Shown here: positions 1 to 5,902 of the stretch, piece by piece
Layout of the letters: each line of letters starts with the position of its first letter
Position numbering within the stretch: the first letter of the stretch is position 1
From: DASQFU01 sp035632955
GTDB lineage: Bacteria; Eisenbacteria; RBG-16-71-46
DNA: 5,994 nucleotides
NCBI GenBank assembly: GCA_035632955.1
Contig: DASQFU010000044.1
Span: 1-5,994 of the forward strand
Reading direction: 5' to 3'
The notes under the pieces: model-generated
Seen by the model: only the letters and a program-made list of their open reading frames with translations
What the model was told of the DNA's origin: nothing
Databases searched by the model: none
Translations under genes and position numbers: made by a program

Positions 1-872
1 GCGTGGCCGGTCGCGTCACTCGCGACGACCTGCTCGACTATCTGAAGACCCGCACCGCCCGGCCCACCGCGCCGGCGCCAGCCGGTGCGCCCGCCCGGGC
101 GGCTGCGCCCGCGGCCGCGGCAGCCGCACCTCCGGCGTTCCTCACCGGCCAGATGGCGCAACTTGCGGGGGGCCCACGCGAAGAGGTCGTGCCATTCAGC
201 AAGGTGCGGAAGCTGATCGCCGAGAACATGGTGCGCGCCAAACACACGGCCGCGCACACGCACTGCTTCGACGAGGCCGACCTGAGCGCGGTGGTCGCGC
301 TCAAGAGGGAGTGGGGCCCCAAGCTCGAAGCCCAGGGCGTGAAGCTCACGTACACACCGTTCTTCATCAAAGCGGCGGTGCTGGCCCTCAAGGAGTTCCC
401 GTGGGTCAACGGCGAGGTCAAAGGCGACACCATGGTCGTCAAGCGCTACTACAACATCGGCGTCGCCGTCGGCCGCGATGACAAGGGCCTGATCGTTCCC
501 AACGTCAAGGACTGCGACCGCAAGAACCTGGTGCAGATCGCGAGCGAGGTGAACGACATCGCCGCGCGTGCGCGGGCCGATCGCTTGAAGCCGGACGAGA
601 TCCAGGGCGGGACCTTCAGCATCACGAACGCCGGAGTGTACGGCGCGATCAACTCGTCGCCGGTGATCAACGTCCCCGAAGTGGCGATCCTCGGCGTGCA
701 CAAGATCGTCGAGCGCCCCGTCATTCGCGACGGTCAGATTGTCGCGCGACCGATGATGAACCTCTCGATCGGCTTCGATCATCGCGTCGTCGACGGCGAG
801 CTGGCCGTCAAGTTCCTGCGCCGCGTGAGCGAGCTGCTCGAGCGGCCTGAGTTGCTCTGGTTCTACGCGTGA
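1..872 (+). CDS. 2-oxoacid dehydrogenase complex E2 (dihydrolipoamide acyltransferase), 5'-truncated
   Basis: This is the C-terminal part of an E2 acyltransferase, the cytoplasmic core enzyme that moves the acyl group from the lipoyl arm to CoA in pyruvate, branched-chain or 2-oxoglutarate dehydrogenase complexes. The reading frame is open at the left edge. The first visible residues (AGRVTRDDLLDYL) match the end of the peripheral subunit-binding domain, so the lipoyl domain lies upstream and the GTG at base 3 is not the true start. A Pro/Ala-rich linker follows (visible residues about 18-45), then the catalytic domain (about 60-289). That domain carries the motif FSITNAGVYGAINSSPVINV and the catalytic HRVVDG, with His260 and Asp264 in visible numbering. 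Acyl specificity cannot be read from this part, so no symbol is given. Its stop overlaps the next gene's GTG by four bases, and two lipoate genes lie downstream, which fits a protein that needs lipoylation. Confidence 0.95.
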   Translation, partial: VAGRVTRDDLLDYLKTRTARPTAPAPAGAPARAAAPAAAAAAPPAFLTGQMAQLAGGPREEVVPFSKVRKLIAENMVRAKHTAAHTHCFDEADLSAVVALKREWGPKLEAQGVKLTYTPFFIKAAVLALKEFPWVNGEVKGDTMVVKRYYNIGVAVGRDDKGLIVPNVKDCDRKNLVQIASEVNDIAARARADRLKPDEIQGGTFSITNAGVYGAINSSPVINVPEVAILGVHKIVERPVIRDGQIVARPMMNLSIGFDHRVVDGELAVKFLRRVSELLERPELLWFYA

Positions 873-1516
873 GTTGGCGCTGCCTGCAATGGCTGAGCCC
901 GATGCTGGGAGCATGCATCGTTACCTGGGCCCCAGCGGCGACGGCGTATACGGGCGGACCGGTCCGAGCGGAATTAGTCGGTTACGAGCCGAACGAGCAC
1001 AAGCTCTACTACACATTGCAATCTCAGAGTGAGTCAGACGACCGCGGGCGCTACTTCTACCTGCACTTGGACAGCGCGGTGACCTACAAACCAATCGAGG
1101 CACGTTCACTTGGTACCGCATGGGTGTCCGGGACTAGCACGCGTGCAGACAATCAGAATCTCATCAACCTGCGGAAGCGATTGGAGCGTCTTGTTTCACT
1201 GGACTCCTACGACGTTGGTCTCAAGGTTGAGGTGGCAAAGAGAGACTCGAGTGTCCACCTTCAAGTGCCGCGGATGCTTCTCGACGTCGATTTGAGATCC
1301 GGAGCAACAGAATGTCGTTTCCAGCTCGAGGCATTTTGTCGAAGTCATGTTGCGATCGTTGAGCTGTACTTGGTTCCCGGTAGAACGGAACGGGTCGCGC
1401 TGACTCGATATACCGGTGTTGAGTACTATTGTGAACTTGCCGACGCACCGATCGTTCTGCGCGAGGGCGCCAATCAGCAGCGCTTTCGCATTCCAAAGTA
1501 CGCGGCGCAACCATGA
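869..1516 (+). CDS. hypothetical exported protein, 215 aa, unlike its neighbours in composition
   Basis: I do not recognise this protein. The chosen start is GTG at 869, which overlaps the E2 stop as GTGA; there is no clear Shine-Dalgarno sequence, so coupling is likely. An in-frame ATG at 902 would remove the only N-terminal positive charge. Residues 1-26 look like a Sec signal peptide: Arg4, a hydrophobic stretch, and an AxA-type site ATA before Tyr27. The segment LGAC (13-16) also resembles a weak lipobox, so a lipoprotein is possible. The mature part (about 190 residues) is rich in charged and aromatic residues, has Cys149, Cys157 and Cys188, and shows no later membrane segment. Base use differs from the neighbours: bases 1141-1200 are only 30/60 G+C, and rare codons such as TTA and several AGA occur. 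Its stop overlaps the lipB start as ATGA. The coupling at both ends and an open frame with a signal peptide support a real gene, while the composition suggests later acquisition. Confidence 0.75.
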   Translation: MSWRCLQWLSPMLGACIVTWAPAATAYTGGPVRAELVGYEPNEHKLYYTLQSQSESDDRGRYFYLHLDSAVTYKPIEARSLGTAWVSGTSTRADNQNLINLRKRLERLVSLDSYDVGLKVEVAKRDSSVHLQVPRMLLDVDLRSGATECRFQLEAFCRSHVAIVELYLVPGRTERVALTRYTGVEYYCELADAPIVLREGANQQRFRIPKYAAQP

Positions 1517-2247
1517 CTCGCCTCACCGCCTGCCATCTCGGACCCACGTCCTATCGCGACGGCCTCGCGATTCAGGAAGGGCTGGTGCGTGCGCGAGCGG
1601 CCGGCGAGACCGGCGACTGGCTGCTCTACCCGGATCATCCGCCGGTGCTCACGGTTGGTCGCAGCCCGAGCCCGGATGGCTTGCGCGTCGATCCCGAGGA
1701 GCTGCGTACACGCGGCATCGAGCTGTTCGAAGTCGCGCGCGGAGGCGACATCACCTGGCACGGCCCGGGACAGCTCGTCGGGTATCTGATCGCCGATCTC
1801 ACGCCGCGTGGGCGAGACCTGCACCGGCTGTTGCGTGATCTCGAGCAGACGCTGATCGACTCGCTCGGGCGGCTCGGAATCGCGGGGGAACGCGTCGCCG
1901 GTCGCACCGGCGTCTGGGTCGCCGGGCGGAAGATCGCCTCGCTCGGCGTCGCGGTGCGCAGGTGGGTGAGCTATCATGGTTTTGCCTTGAATGTTGCCCC
2001 GGATCTCCGGGCTTTTGAGCTCATCCATCCTTGCGGCCTCCACGGCATCCAAATGACGTCGGTGGCGAACTGCCTCGGGGAAAGAGCTCCGACACTGGCG
2101 ACGATGAGGCATCAGGTCGCGGCGACGCTATGCCGACAAATGGGTTACACGGGTTGGTCCTGGAGTGAGGCGTCCGAGGCGCGCCAGTGCGCGACGCCCG
2201 GTCTGGAGCCGAGCCCATCCGGGGCCGCACGCGAACGGGAGGTTTGA
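1513..2247 (+). CDS. lipB: octanoyl-[ACP]:protein N-octanoyltransferase LipB
   Basis: LipB moves octanoate from acyl carrier protein to the lipoyl-domain lysine of E2 subunits and GcvH, the first step of endogenous lipoate assembly in the cytoplasm. The 244-residue product carries the family motifs in order: HPPVLTVGR (42-50), RGGDITWHGPGQLVGYLI (76-93), GRKIASLGV (138-146), HGFALNV (155-161) and the HPCG segment with TS downstream (172-183). The catalytic pair expected in this family is present as Lys140 and Cys174. Residues from about 215 on form a low-complexity tail beyond the conserved domain. The ATG start overlaps the preceding stop (ATGA) and has no evident Shine-Dalgarno sequence, so translation probably depends on ribosomes ending the upstream gene. 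The next start follows its stop directly. Its substrate protein (E2) and its pathway partner (lipA) are in the same operon. Confidence 0.97.
   Translation: MTRLTACHLGPTSYRDGLAIQEGLVRARAAGETGDWLLYPDHPPVLTVGRSPSPDGLRVDPEELRTRGIELFEVARGGDITWHGPGQLVGYLIADLTPRGRDLHRLLRDLEQTLIDSLGRLGIAGERVAGRTGVWVAGRKIASLGVAVRRWVSYHGFALNVAPDLRAFELIHPCGLHGIQMTSVANCLGERAPTLATMRHQVAATLCRQMGYTGWSWSEASEARQCATPGLEPSPSGAAREREV
2237..2242 (+). promoter_or_regulatory. ribosome-binding site for the Fe-S carrier gene
   Basis: GGGAGG lies inside the last codons of lipB, five bases before the ATG at 2248. It supports initiation at that ATG even though lipB stops on the immediately preceding base. Confidence 0.7.
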
Positions 2248-2610
2248 ATGTTGACGTTGACCGACGCCGCCACCAAGAAACTCGGAGAGATCCTGAGCCA
2301 GCAGGGCGACGCCGTCGCCGGGCTGCGCGTGTTCGTCCAGAAGGGCGGATGTTCGGGCTTCTCCTATGGGATGACGCTCGCAAATCAGGTGGACGAGGGG
2401 GATTGGGTCGGCGAGTTCGAGGGGGTCAAGGTGCTGGTGGATCCCGAGAGCGCGCAGGTCCTGAATGGCGTGCACATCGATTTCGTCGAGACGCTGCAAG
2501 GCAGCGGCTTCGCGATTCACAACCCGAACGCGGTGCGCTCGTGCGGCTGCGGCAACTCGTTCGAGACCGCGGAGACCGCGGGCGACAAGGAGGAGGAGTC
2601 GAAGGCGTGA
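2248..2610 (+). CDS. A-type iron-sulfur carrier protein (IscA/ErpA/HesB family)
   Basis: This 120-residue protein belongs to the A-type carriers, which accept Fe-S clusters from a scaffold and pass them to client enzymes in the cytoplasm. The three ligand cysteines expected in the family are present: Cys35 in GGCSGF, and Cys99 and Cys101 in the motif SCGCG. The segments VLVDPES (62-68) and LNGVHIDFVE (72-81) are also typical. An acidic, Glu-rich tail of about 15 residues follows the last cysteine. The ATG directly follows the lipB stop and has a good upstream GGGAGG. Its own stop overlaps the next GTG. It is followed by two [4Fe-4S] enzymes, NadA and LipA. In Escherichia coli ErpA-type carriers serve radical-SAM and lipoate enzymes, so delivery to LipA and NadA is a reasonable inference. 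Sequence alone does not separate an ErpA from an IscA role, so no symbol is assigned. Confidence 0.95.
   Translation: MLTLTDAATKKLGEILSQQGDAVAGLRVFVQKGGCSGFSYGMTLANQVDEGDWVGEFEGVKVLVDPESAQVLNGVHIDFVETLQGSGFAIHNPNAVRSCGCGNSFETAETAGDKEEESKA
2587..2598 (+). promoter_or_regulatory. strong ribosome-binding site for the DUF2203 gene
   Basis: AAGGAGGAGGAG is a purine-rich, near-perfect Shine-Dalgarno stretch within the 3' end of the carrier gene, about 8-13 bases before the GTG at 2607 depending on register. It decides the GTG start. It also encodes the Lys-Glu-Glu-Glu run near the carrier's C-terminus, so one stretch serves both roles. Confidence 0.75.
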
Positions 2611-3026
2611 AGCTCGTCGTATTCACGATCGAAGAGGCCAACGGGCTGGTCACCGAGCTGCGACCGCGAATCGAGCGCCTGATCCACACGAAACGCGAGT
2701 TCGATCACCTGCAACAGGCGATCGACGTGCTGGAGCTGGCGACGGCAGGCACCGCGCCGACCAACCCTGATGTCCAGGAGCTCGGCCGGCTGCAGGAGCG
2801 GCGGCGACTGGTGGCCCAACGGATCACGCAAGGCGTCACGGCGATTCATCGCCGTGGCTGCCTGATCAAGGATCTGGATCGTGGGCTGGTGGACTTCTAC
2901 ACGCTGGCCGGCGATCGCCTGATCTTCCTCTGCTGGCAGATGGGCGAGCCCGAGATCCAGCATTGGCATAGCCTGGAAGCCGGTTTCTCCGGCCGACAGC
3001 CGCTGCATCGCACCGAGCTCGAGTAA
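2607..3026 (+). CDS. DUF2203 family protein, function unknown
   Basis: This 139-residue cytoplasmic protein matches the DUF2203 family by its pattern: an N-terminal segment VFTIEEAN (5-12), long charged helices (about 14-82) likely to pair as a coiled coil or helical bundle, then the conserved C-terminal block. That block contains GCLIKD (84-89), GLVDF (93-97), LCWQMGEPEI (108-117), WH (120-121) and GFSGRQPL (126-133). Cys85 and Cys109 are its only cysteines. The function of the family is not known to me. The start is GTG at 2607, overlapping the carrier stop (GTGA), with a strong AAGGAGG upstream. The frame stays open upstream to 2187, but that part lies over the carrier gene and is not coding. 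Tight coupling to an Fe-S carrier and position before two Fe-S enzymes suggest, but do not show, a link to cluster supply or lipoylation. Confidence 0.9.
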   Translation: MKLVVFTIEEANGLVTELRPRIERLIHTKREFDHLQQAIDVLELATAGTAPTNPDVQELGRLQERRRLVAQRITQGVTAIHRRGCLIKDLDRGLVDFYTLAGDRLIFLCWQMGEPEIQHWHSLEAGFSGRQPLHRTELE

Positions 3027-3027
3027 C

Positions 3028-3045
3028 CCCGGGGCCGCTCCCGGG
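3028..3045 (+). promoter_or_regulatory. GC hairpin overlapping the nadA ribosome-binding site
   Basis: CCCGGG at 3028-3033 and CCCGGG at 3040-3045 can pair as a six-base all-GC stem with the loop GCCGCT. The 3' arm includes the first three G of the nadA Shine-Dalgarno sequence (GGGAGGTG, 3043-3050), so folding would hide part of it. There is no T-run after the stem, so an intrinsic terminator is unlikely. A translational brake is possible but untested, and such GC stems arise easily by chance in this composition. Confidence 0.3.
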
Positions 3046-3050
3046 AGGTG
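3043..3050 (+). promoter_or_regulatory. ribosome-binding site deciding the nadA TTG start
   Basis: GGGAGGTG lies seven bases before the TTG at 3058. No ATG or GTG sits at a suitable distance in frame, so this site supports TTG as the start. Confidence 0.75.
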
Positions 3051-3057
3051 AACTCCA

Positions 3058-4212
3058 TTGAGCGCGACTCTCTCCAACGACCTGCAGGCCACGCGCCCGT
3101 TCTCCGAGTACGCCGCGCTCCGTGCCGAGACGATTCGCGAGCGGACGTGGGCGGCGAAGCGCCGGCTCGGGCGCCGCGCAGTAATTCTCGGCCACCACTA
3201 CCAGCGTGAGAGCGTGATGGAGTTCGCGGATTTCCGCGGCGACTCCTTCAAGCTCTCGCAGCTCGCTGCCGCGCAGACCGAAGCGGAGTTCATCGTCTTC
3301 TGCGGCGTGCACTTCATGGCGGAGTCGGCGGACATTCTGCGCCAGCCGCACCAGACCGTCGTCATTCCCGACCTCAAGGCCGGCTGCTCGATGGCCGACA
3401 TGGCCGGCCTCGAAGACGTCGAGGAGGCGTGGGACCGGCTGACGCGCGTTCACGGCGAGACGCTCTGTCCCGTGACCTACATGAACTCGAGCGCCGGGCT
3501 CAAGGCGTTCTGCGGCGAGCGCGGCGGCGTGGTGTGCACGTCGTCGAACGCGCGCACCGTGCTGGAATGGGCGTGGGCGCGCCAGCCGCGGGTGTTCTTC
3601 TTTCCCGATCAACATCTCGGCCGCAACACGGCGGCCAGCATGGGCGTGCCGCTCGACGACATGGCGGAATGGGACTTTCGCGCACAGGATCTGGACCGCA
3701 TCAACGCGCGCAGCTACCGGCCCGAGACCCGCGTCGTGTTGTGGCGGGGCTTCTGCTCCGTGCACACCAAGTTCACGCTCCAGCAGATCGGTGAGGTGCG
3801 CGCGGAGGACCCGGCGGTGCGGGTGCTCGTGCATCCCGAATGCCCATTCGATGTGGTCCAGAACGCTGATCTCGTAGGCTCGACGGAGTTCATCATCGAG
3901 CAGGTGCGCACCGCTCCTCCGGGAGCCCATTGGGCGATCGGCACCGAGATCAACCTCGTGCATCGGCTCGCTCAGGAGCATCCGGAGCAGCGGGTTCGCT
4001 CGCTGCAGAAGAACGTGTGCCCGTGCGCGACCATGAACCGGATCGATCCGGCCCACCTGCTGTGGGCGCTCGAGAATCTCGCCGAGGGCTCGCTCGTGAA
4101 TCCCGTCCGCGTGCCGGAAGAGATCAAGCATCACGCGCGGGTGGCGCTCGATCGCATGTTGAGCCTCAAGGGCAGCGGTCAGATCGAGCGCGCCGCGCTC
4201 GCGCGGGACTGA
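3058..4212 (+). CDS. nadA: quinolinate synthase NadA (long type)
   Basis: NadA condenses iminoaspartate with dihydroxyacetone phosphate to quinolinate, the committed step of de novo NAD synthesis, using a [4Fe-4S] cluster. The 384-residue product contains the family motifs GHHYQRESVMEFADFRGDS (45-63), FCGVHFMAE (81-89), DLKAGCSMADM (105-115), TSSNA (161-165), FFPDQHLGRN and HPECPFDVV. The probable cluster ligands are Cys110 (AGCSMA), Cys233 (GFCSVHTKFT) and Cys323 (CPCATMNR). This spacing corresponds to the longer Bacillus subtilis-type enzyme rather than the E. coli type. The start is a TTG with a strong GGGAGGTG. Its 31-base gap from the previous stop is the largest between plus-strand genes here. 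The lipA GTG proposed here begins two bases after its stop. NadB and nadC, its usual partners, are not in the window. Placement beside an Fe-S carrier fits an oxygen-sensitive cluster enzyme. Confidence 0.97.
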   Translation: MSATLSNDLQATRPFSEYAALRAETIRERTWAAKRRLGRRAVILGHHYQRESVMEFADFRGDSFKLSQLAAAQTEAEFIVFCGVHFMAESADILRQPHQTVVIPDLKAGCSMADMAGLEDVEEAWDRLTRVHGETLCPVTYMNSSAGLKAFCGERGGVVCTSSNARTVLEWAWARQPRVFFFPDQHLGRNTAASMGVPLDDMAEWDFRAQDLDRINARSYRPETRVVLWRGFCSVHTKFTLQQIGEVRAEDPAVRVLVHPECPFDVVQNADLVGSTEFIIEQVRTAPPGAHWAIGTEINLVHRLAQEHPEQRVRSLQKNVCPCATMNRIDPAHLLWALENLAEGSLVNPVRVPEEIKHHARVALDRMLSLKGSGQIERAALARD

Positions 4213-4214
4213 GC

Positions 4215-5318
4215 GTGGCGGGGACGCCGCTGCCACCGGCCGGTTCCGGGGGGGACGAGGGCCTCGTCGTTCTCGGTCCCGACGGCCATCCCCAGATCAA
4301 GGTGTTGGGCGCACCGCGAGCCCCGGTGCCCGAGCGACTGCCGCTGACGCCACGCTTCGGCGGCTGCGCCTCGGGTGCGGGAGTCGGCGTCGGTGCGCTC
4401 GCCTCGGACGACGCGGCGGTGAATCATCCGCGCGGGTTTCGGCGCTTGCCCGAATGGCTCAAGGTGAAGCTGCCGGGCGAGGGCGAGTACGCCGAGACCA
4501 AGGCGCTCCTGCGCCGGCAGAATCTCCATACGGTGTGCGTCGAGGCGCGGTGTCCGAATCTCGCCCACTGCTGGTCGCGCGGCACCGCCACGATCATGAT
4601 CCTCGGCGATCTGTGCACGCGCCGTTGCGGCTTCTGCGCCGTGGCGCCCGGGCGCCCGAACGGCTTCGTCGATTGGGACGAGCCGCGGCGAGTTGGCGAG
4701 GCGGTGGCCGAGATGGGGCTGCGCCACACGGTCATCACCTCGGTCGCGCGGGACGATCTTGCGGACGGCGGCAGCACGATCTTCGCGCACGTGATCCAGG
4801 CGATCCGCCGGCGATCGGACACCGTGATCGAGGTCCTGATCCCCGACTTCCGCGGCCACCAGGACGATCTCCGGCGCGTGATCGACGCCGGCCCCGATGT
4901 GATCAACCACAACCTGGAGACGGTCGAGCGCCTGCACCCGATCGTGCGGCCGAGCGCCCGTTACCAGCGCTCGCTCGAGCTGCTCCAGCGAGTGCGGCAG
5001 GCGGGGGTCGGGATCAAGGCCAAGTCCGGACTGATGCTCGGGCTCGGGGAGACCGAGGACGAAGTGGCGACCGCGCTCGCCGACCTGCGCGCTCACGGCT
5101 GTCAGCTGCTGACGATCGGCCAGTACCTGCGGCCGACCCCGAACCATCTCCCGGTCCGGGAATACGTGCATCCCGACGCGTTCCGCGCGTGGGGCGAGCG
5201 CGCGCTGGCGCTCGGCTTCGAGAACTGCGCTTCCGGGCCGCTCGTGCGCTCGTCCTTCCATGCCGACGAGCTGGCCGGCACCATCCGCCCCGGCGAGAGC
5301 AGCAAGACGGCCGGCTAG
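4215..5318 (+). CDS. lipA: lipoyl synthase LipA (radical SAM), with possible N-terminal extension
   Basis: LipA inserts two sulfur atoms into protein-bound octanoate to make lipoyl groups, completing the step begun by LipB. With the GTG at 4215 the product has 367 residues. The auxiliary-cluster motif CX4CX5C is Cys108, Cys113, Cys119 (CVEARCPNLAHC), and the radical-SAM motif CX3CX2C is Cys134, Cys138, Cys141 (CTRRCGFC). The C-terminal cluster-ligating serine motif reads RSSF (345-348), where RSSY is the commoner form. The family's conserved N-terminal block (LPEWLKVKLP) starts only near residue 75, so the first 68 residues would be an unusual extension. A GTG at 4419 would give 299 residues, close to the usual length, but has no good ribosome-binding site. 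I prefer 4215 because it lies two bases after the nadA stop and the stretch keeps coding-like third positions. Its TAG overlaps the stop of the convergent gene. Confidence 0.95.
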   Translation: MAGTPLPPAGSGGDEGLVVLGPDGHPQIKVLGAPRAPVPERLPLTPRFGGCASGAGVGVGALASDDAAVNHPRGFRRLPEWLKVKLPGEGEYAETKALLRRQNLHTVCVEARCPNLAHCWSRGTATIMILGDLCTRRCGFCAVAPGRPNGFVDWDEPRRVGEAVAEMGLRHTVITSVARDDLADGGSTIFAHVIQAIRRRSDTVIEVLIPDFRGHQDDLRRVIDAGPDVINHNLETVERLHPIVRPSARYQRSLELLQRVRQAGVGIKAKSGLMLGLGETEDEVATALADLRAHGCQLLTIGQYLRPTPNHLPVREYVHPDAFRAWGERALALGFENCASGPLVRSSFHADELAGTIRPGESSKTAG

Positions 5319-5336
5319 TTAGGCCACAACCAGCCG
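5312..5336. terminator. possible weak bidirectional hairpin at the convergent gene ends
   Basis: CGGCT (5312-5316) can pair with AGCCG (5332-5336), and GTT (5318-5320) with AAC (5328-5330), with one A/C mismatch between and a seven-base loop. It sits exactly where lipA and the opposing membrane-protein gene meet, partly inside both coding ends. Neither strand shows a clear T-run after it, so it is at best a weak or factor-assisted terminator, and may be chance. Confidence 0.2.
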
Positions 5337-5875
5337 AACACTCCACCGGTCAGCAGCGAATAGACGAGGCCGTCGAACATCGTCTTGATGGTCGTGTTCC
5401 ACGAGCGCTTGTACCAGATCGAGAGTTGCGGGAGTGCGAGGGCGTAGCCGGCGAACGCAGTGGCGCCGGCGAAACGGAAGACCGAAAGGTACTCCGCCCC
5501 ATGGCCCAAGGTCCGCCCGGTCACGTAGGCTGCGAACGCGCTGATGATGACGGCGTAGAGGAACCACTGTCCGAGCTGTGGTCCCATCGCCCATGAACCG
5601 CTCGGCATCACGGTCATGACCATGACCGGCCCTTTCTTCATCTTCTCGATGAACGCGGGCGAGCTCATCTCCTTCATATCGCCGGCACGGGGGAGCATGT
5701 AGTCCCCTGGCGGGAGGTTGAACTTCCGGAGCGTGTCCTGAACCTCGTCCTGTGCGGGAAGAGCGCGGTAGTCGTTCTTGTGGTAGCCGAGCACCATGTG
5801 AATGAGCGAGCTCACCGCGAACACAACCACCGCTGACAGCACGATCGGGAGCCATAGCGACGTCAGGGGTACCAT
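5315..5875 (-). CDS. hypothetical integral membrane protein, 186 aa, four predicted membrane segments
   Basis: I cannot name this family. The protein has an N-terminal hydrophobic segment (about 6-30, ending SSLIHMVLGYHK), a soluble stretch of about 70 residues with NLPPGDYMLPR (53-63) and a Met-rich part (MKKGPVMVMTVMPSG, 79-93), then three more hydrophobic segments at about 103-122, 132-154 and 166-184. It therefore looks like a four-helix inner-membrane protein with one sizeable loop after the first helix. The ATG at 5875 has GGAGG (minus strand, 5881-5885) at five bases, which fixes the start. The gene runs against lipA, and the two stop codons overlap in CTAG. It lies 27 bases downstream of another minus-strand gene, so the two are probably cotranscribed. 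His26, conserved-looking prolines and the Met-rich loop could suggest metal contact, but this is a guess and I assign no function. Confidence 0.85.
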   Translation of the reverse strand: MVPLTSLWLPIVLSAVVVFAVSSLIHMVLGYHKNDYRALPAQDEVQDTLRKFNLPPGDYMLPRAGDMKEMSSPAFIEKMKKGPVMVMTVMPSGSWAMGPQLGQWFLYAVIISAFAAYVTGRTLGHGAEYLSVFRFAGATAFAGYALALPQLSIWYKRSWNTTIKTMFDGLVYSLLTGGVFGWLWPN

Positions 5876-5880
5876 TGCGA

Positions 5881-5885
5881 CCTCC
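5881..5885 (-). promoter_or_regulatory. ribosome-binding site for the membrane-protein gene
   Basis: Read on the minus strand this is GGAGG, five bases before the ATG at 5875-5873. It supports that start over other candidates. Confidence 0.7.
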
Positions 5886-5902
5886 GTCAGTGATCGTAGC
5901 CG

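Noticed and set aside
3..5. GTG at base 3 as the E2 start
   Set aside because: The protein here begins in the middle of the subunit-binding domain, so the gene must start upstream of the window.
85..130. GC-rich near-repetitive stretch that might be a DNA repeat
   Set aside because: It encodes the Pro/Ala-rich linker usual between E2 domains; the repetition follows from the amino-acid composition.
2187..2606. Upstream extension of the DUF2203 frame over lipB and the Fe-S carrier
   Set aside because: The upstream part is Arg/Gly-rich with no family similarity, while the carrier frame is clearly real. A strong ribosome-binding site marks GTG 2607 as the start.
2866..4236. A 456-codon open frame on the minus strand across nadA
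   Set aside because: It is antisense to nadA, whose motifs and cluster cysteines are intact. Its translation is rich in Arg, His and Ala with no domain pattern, as expected of the shadow of a high-GC gene.
4179..5261. A 360-codon open frame on the minus strand across lipA
   Set aside because: It is the antisense shadow of lipA, which has both cysteine motifs. Its composition is Arg/Asp/His-rich without recognisable features.
4454..5596. A 380-codon plus-strand frame with ATG, overlapping lipA in another frame
   Set aside because: It lies out of frame over lipA and runs into the opposing membrane-protein gene. Its translation is a low-complexity Arg/Ala/Pro shadow.
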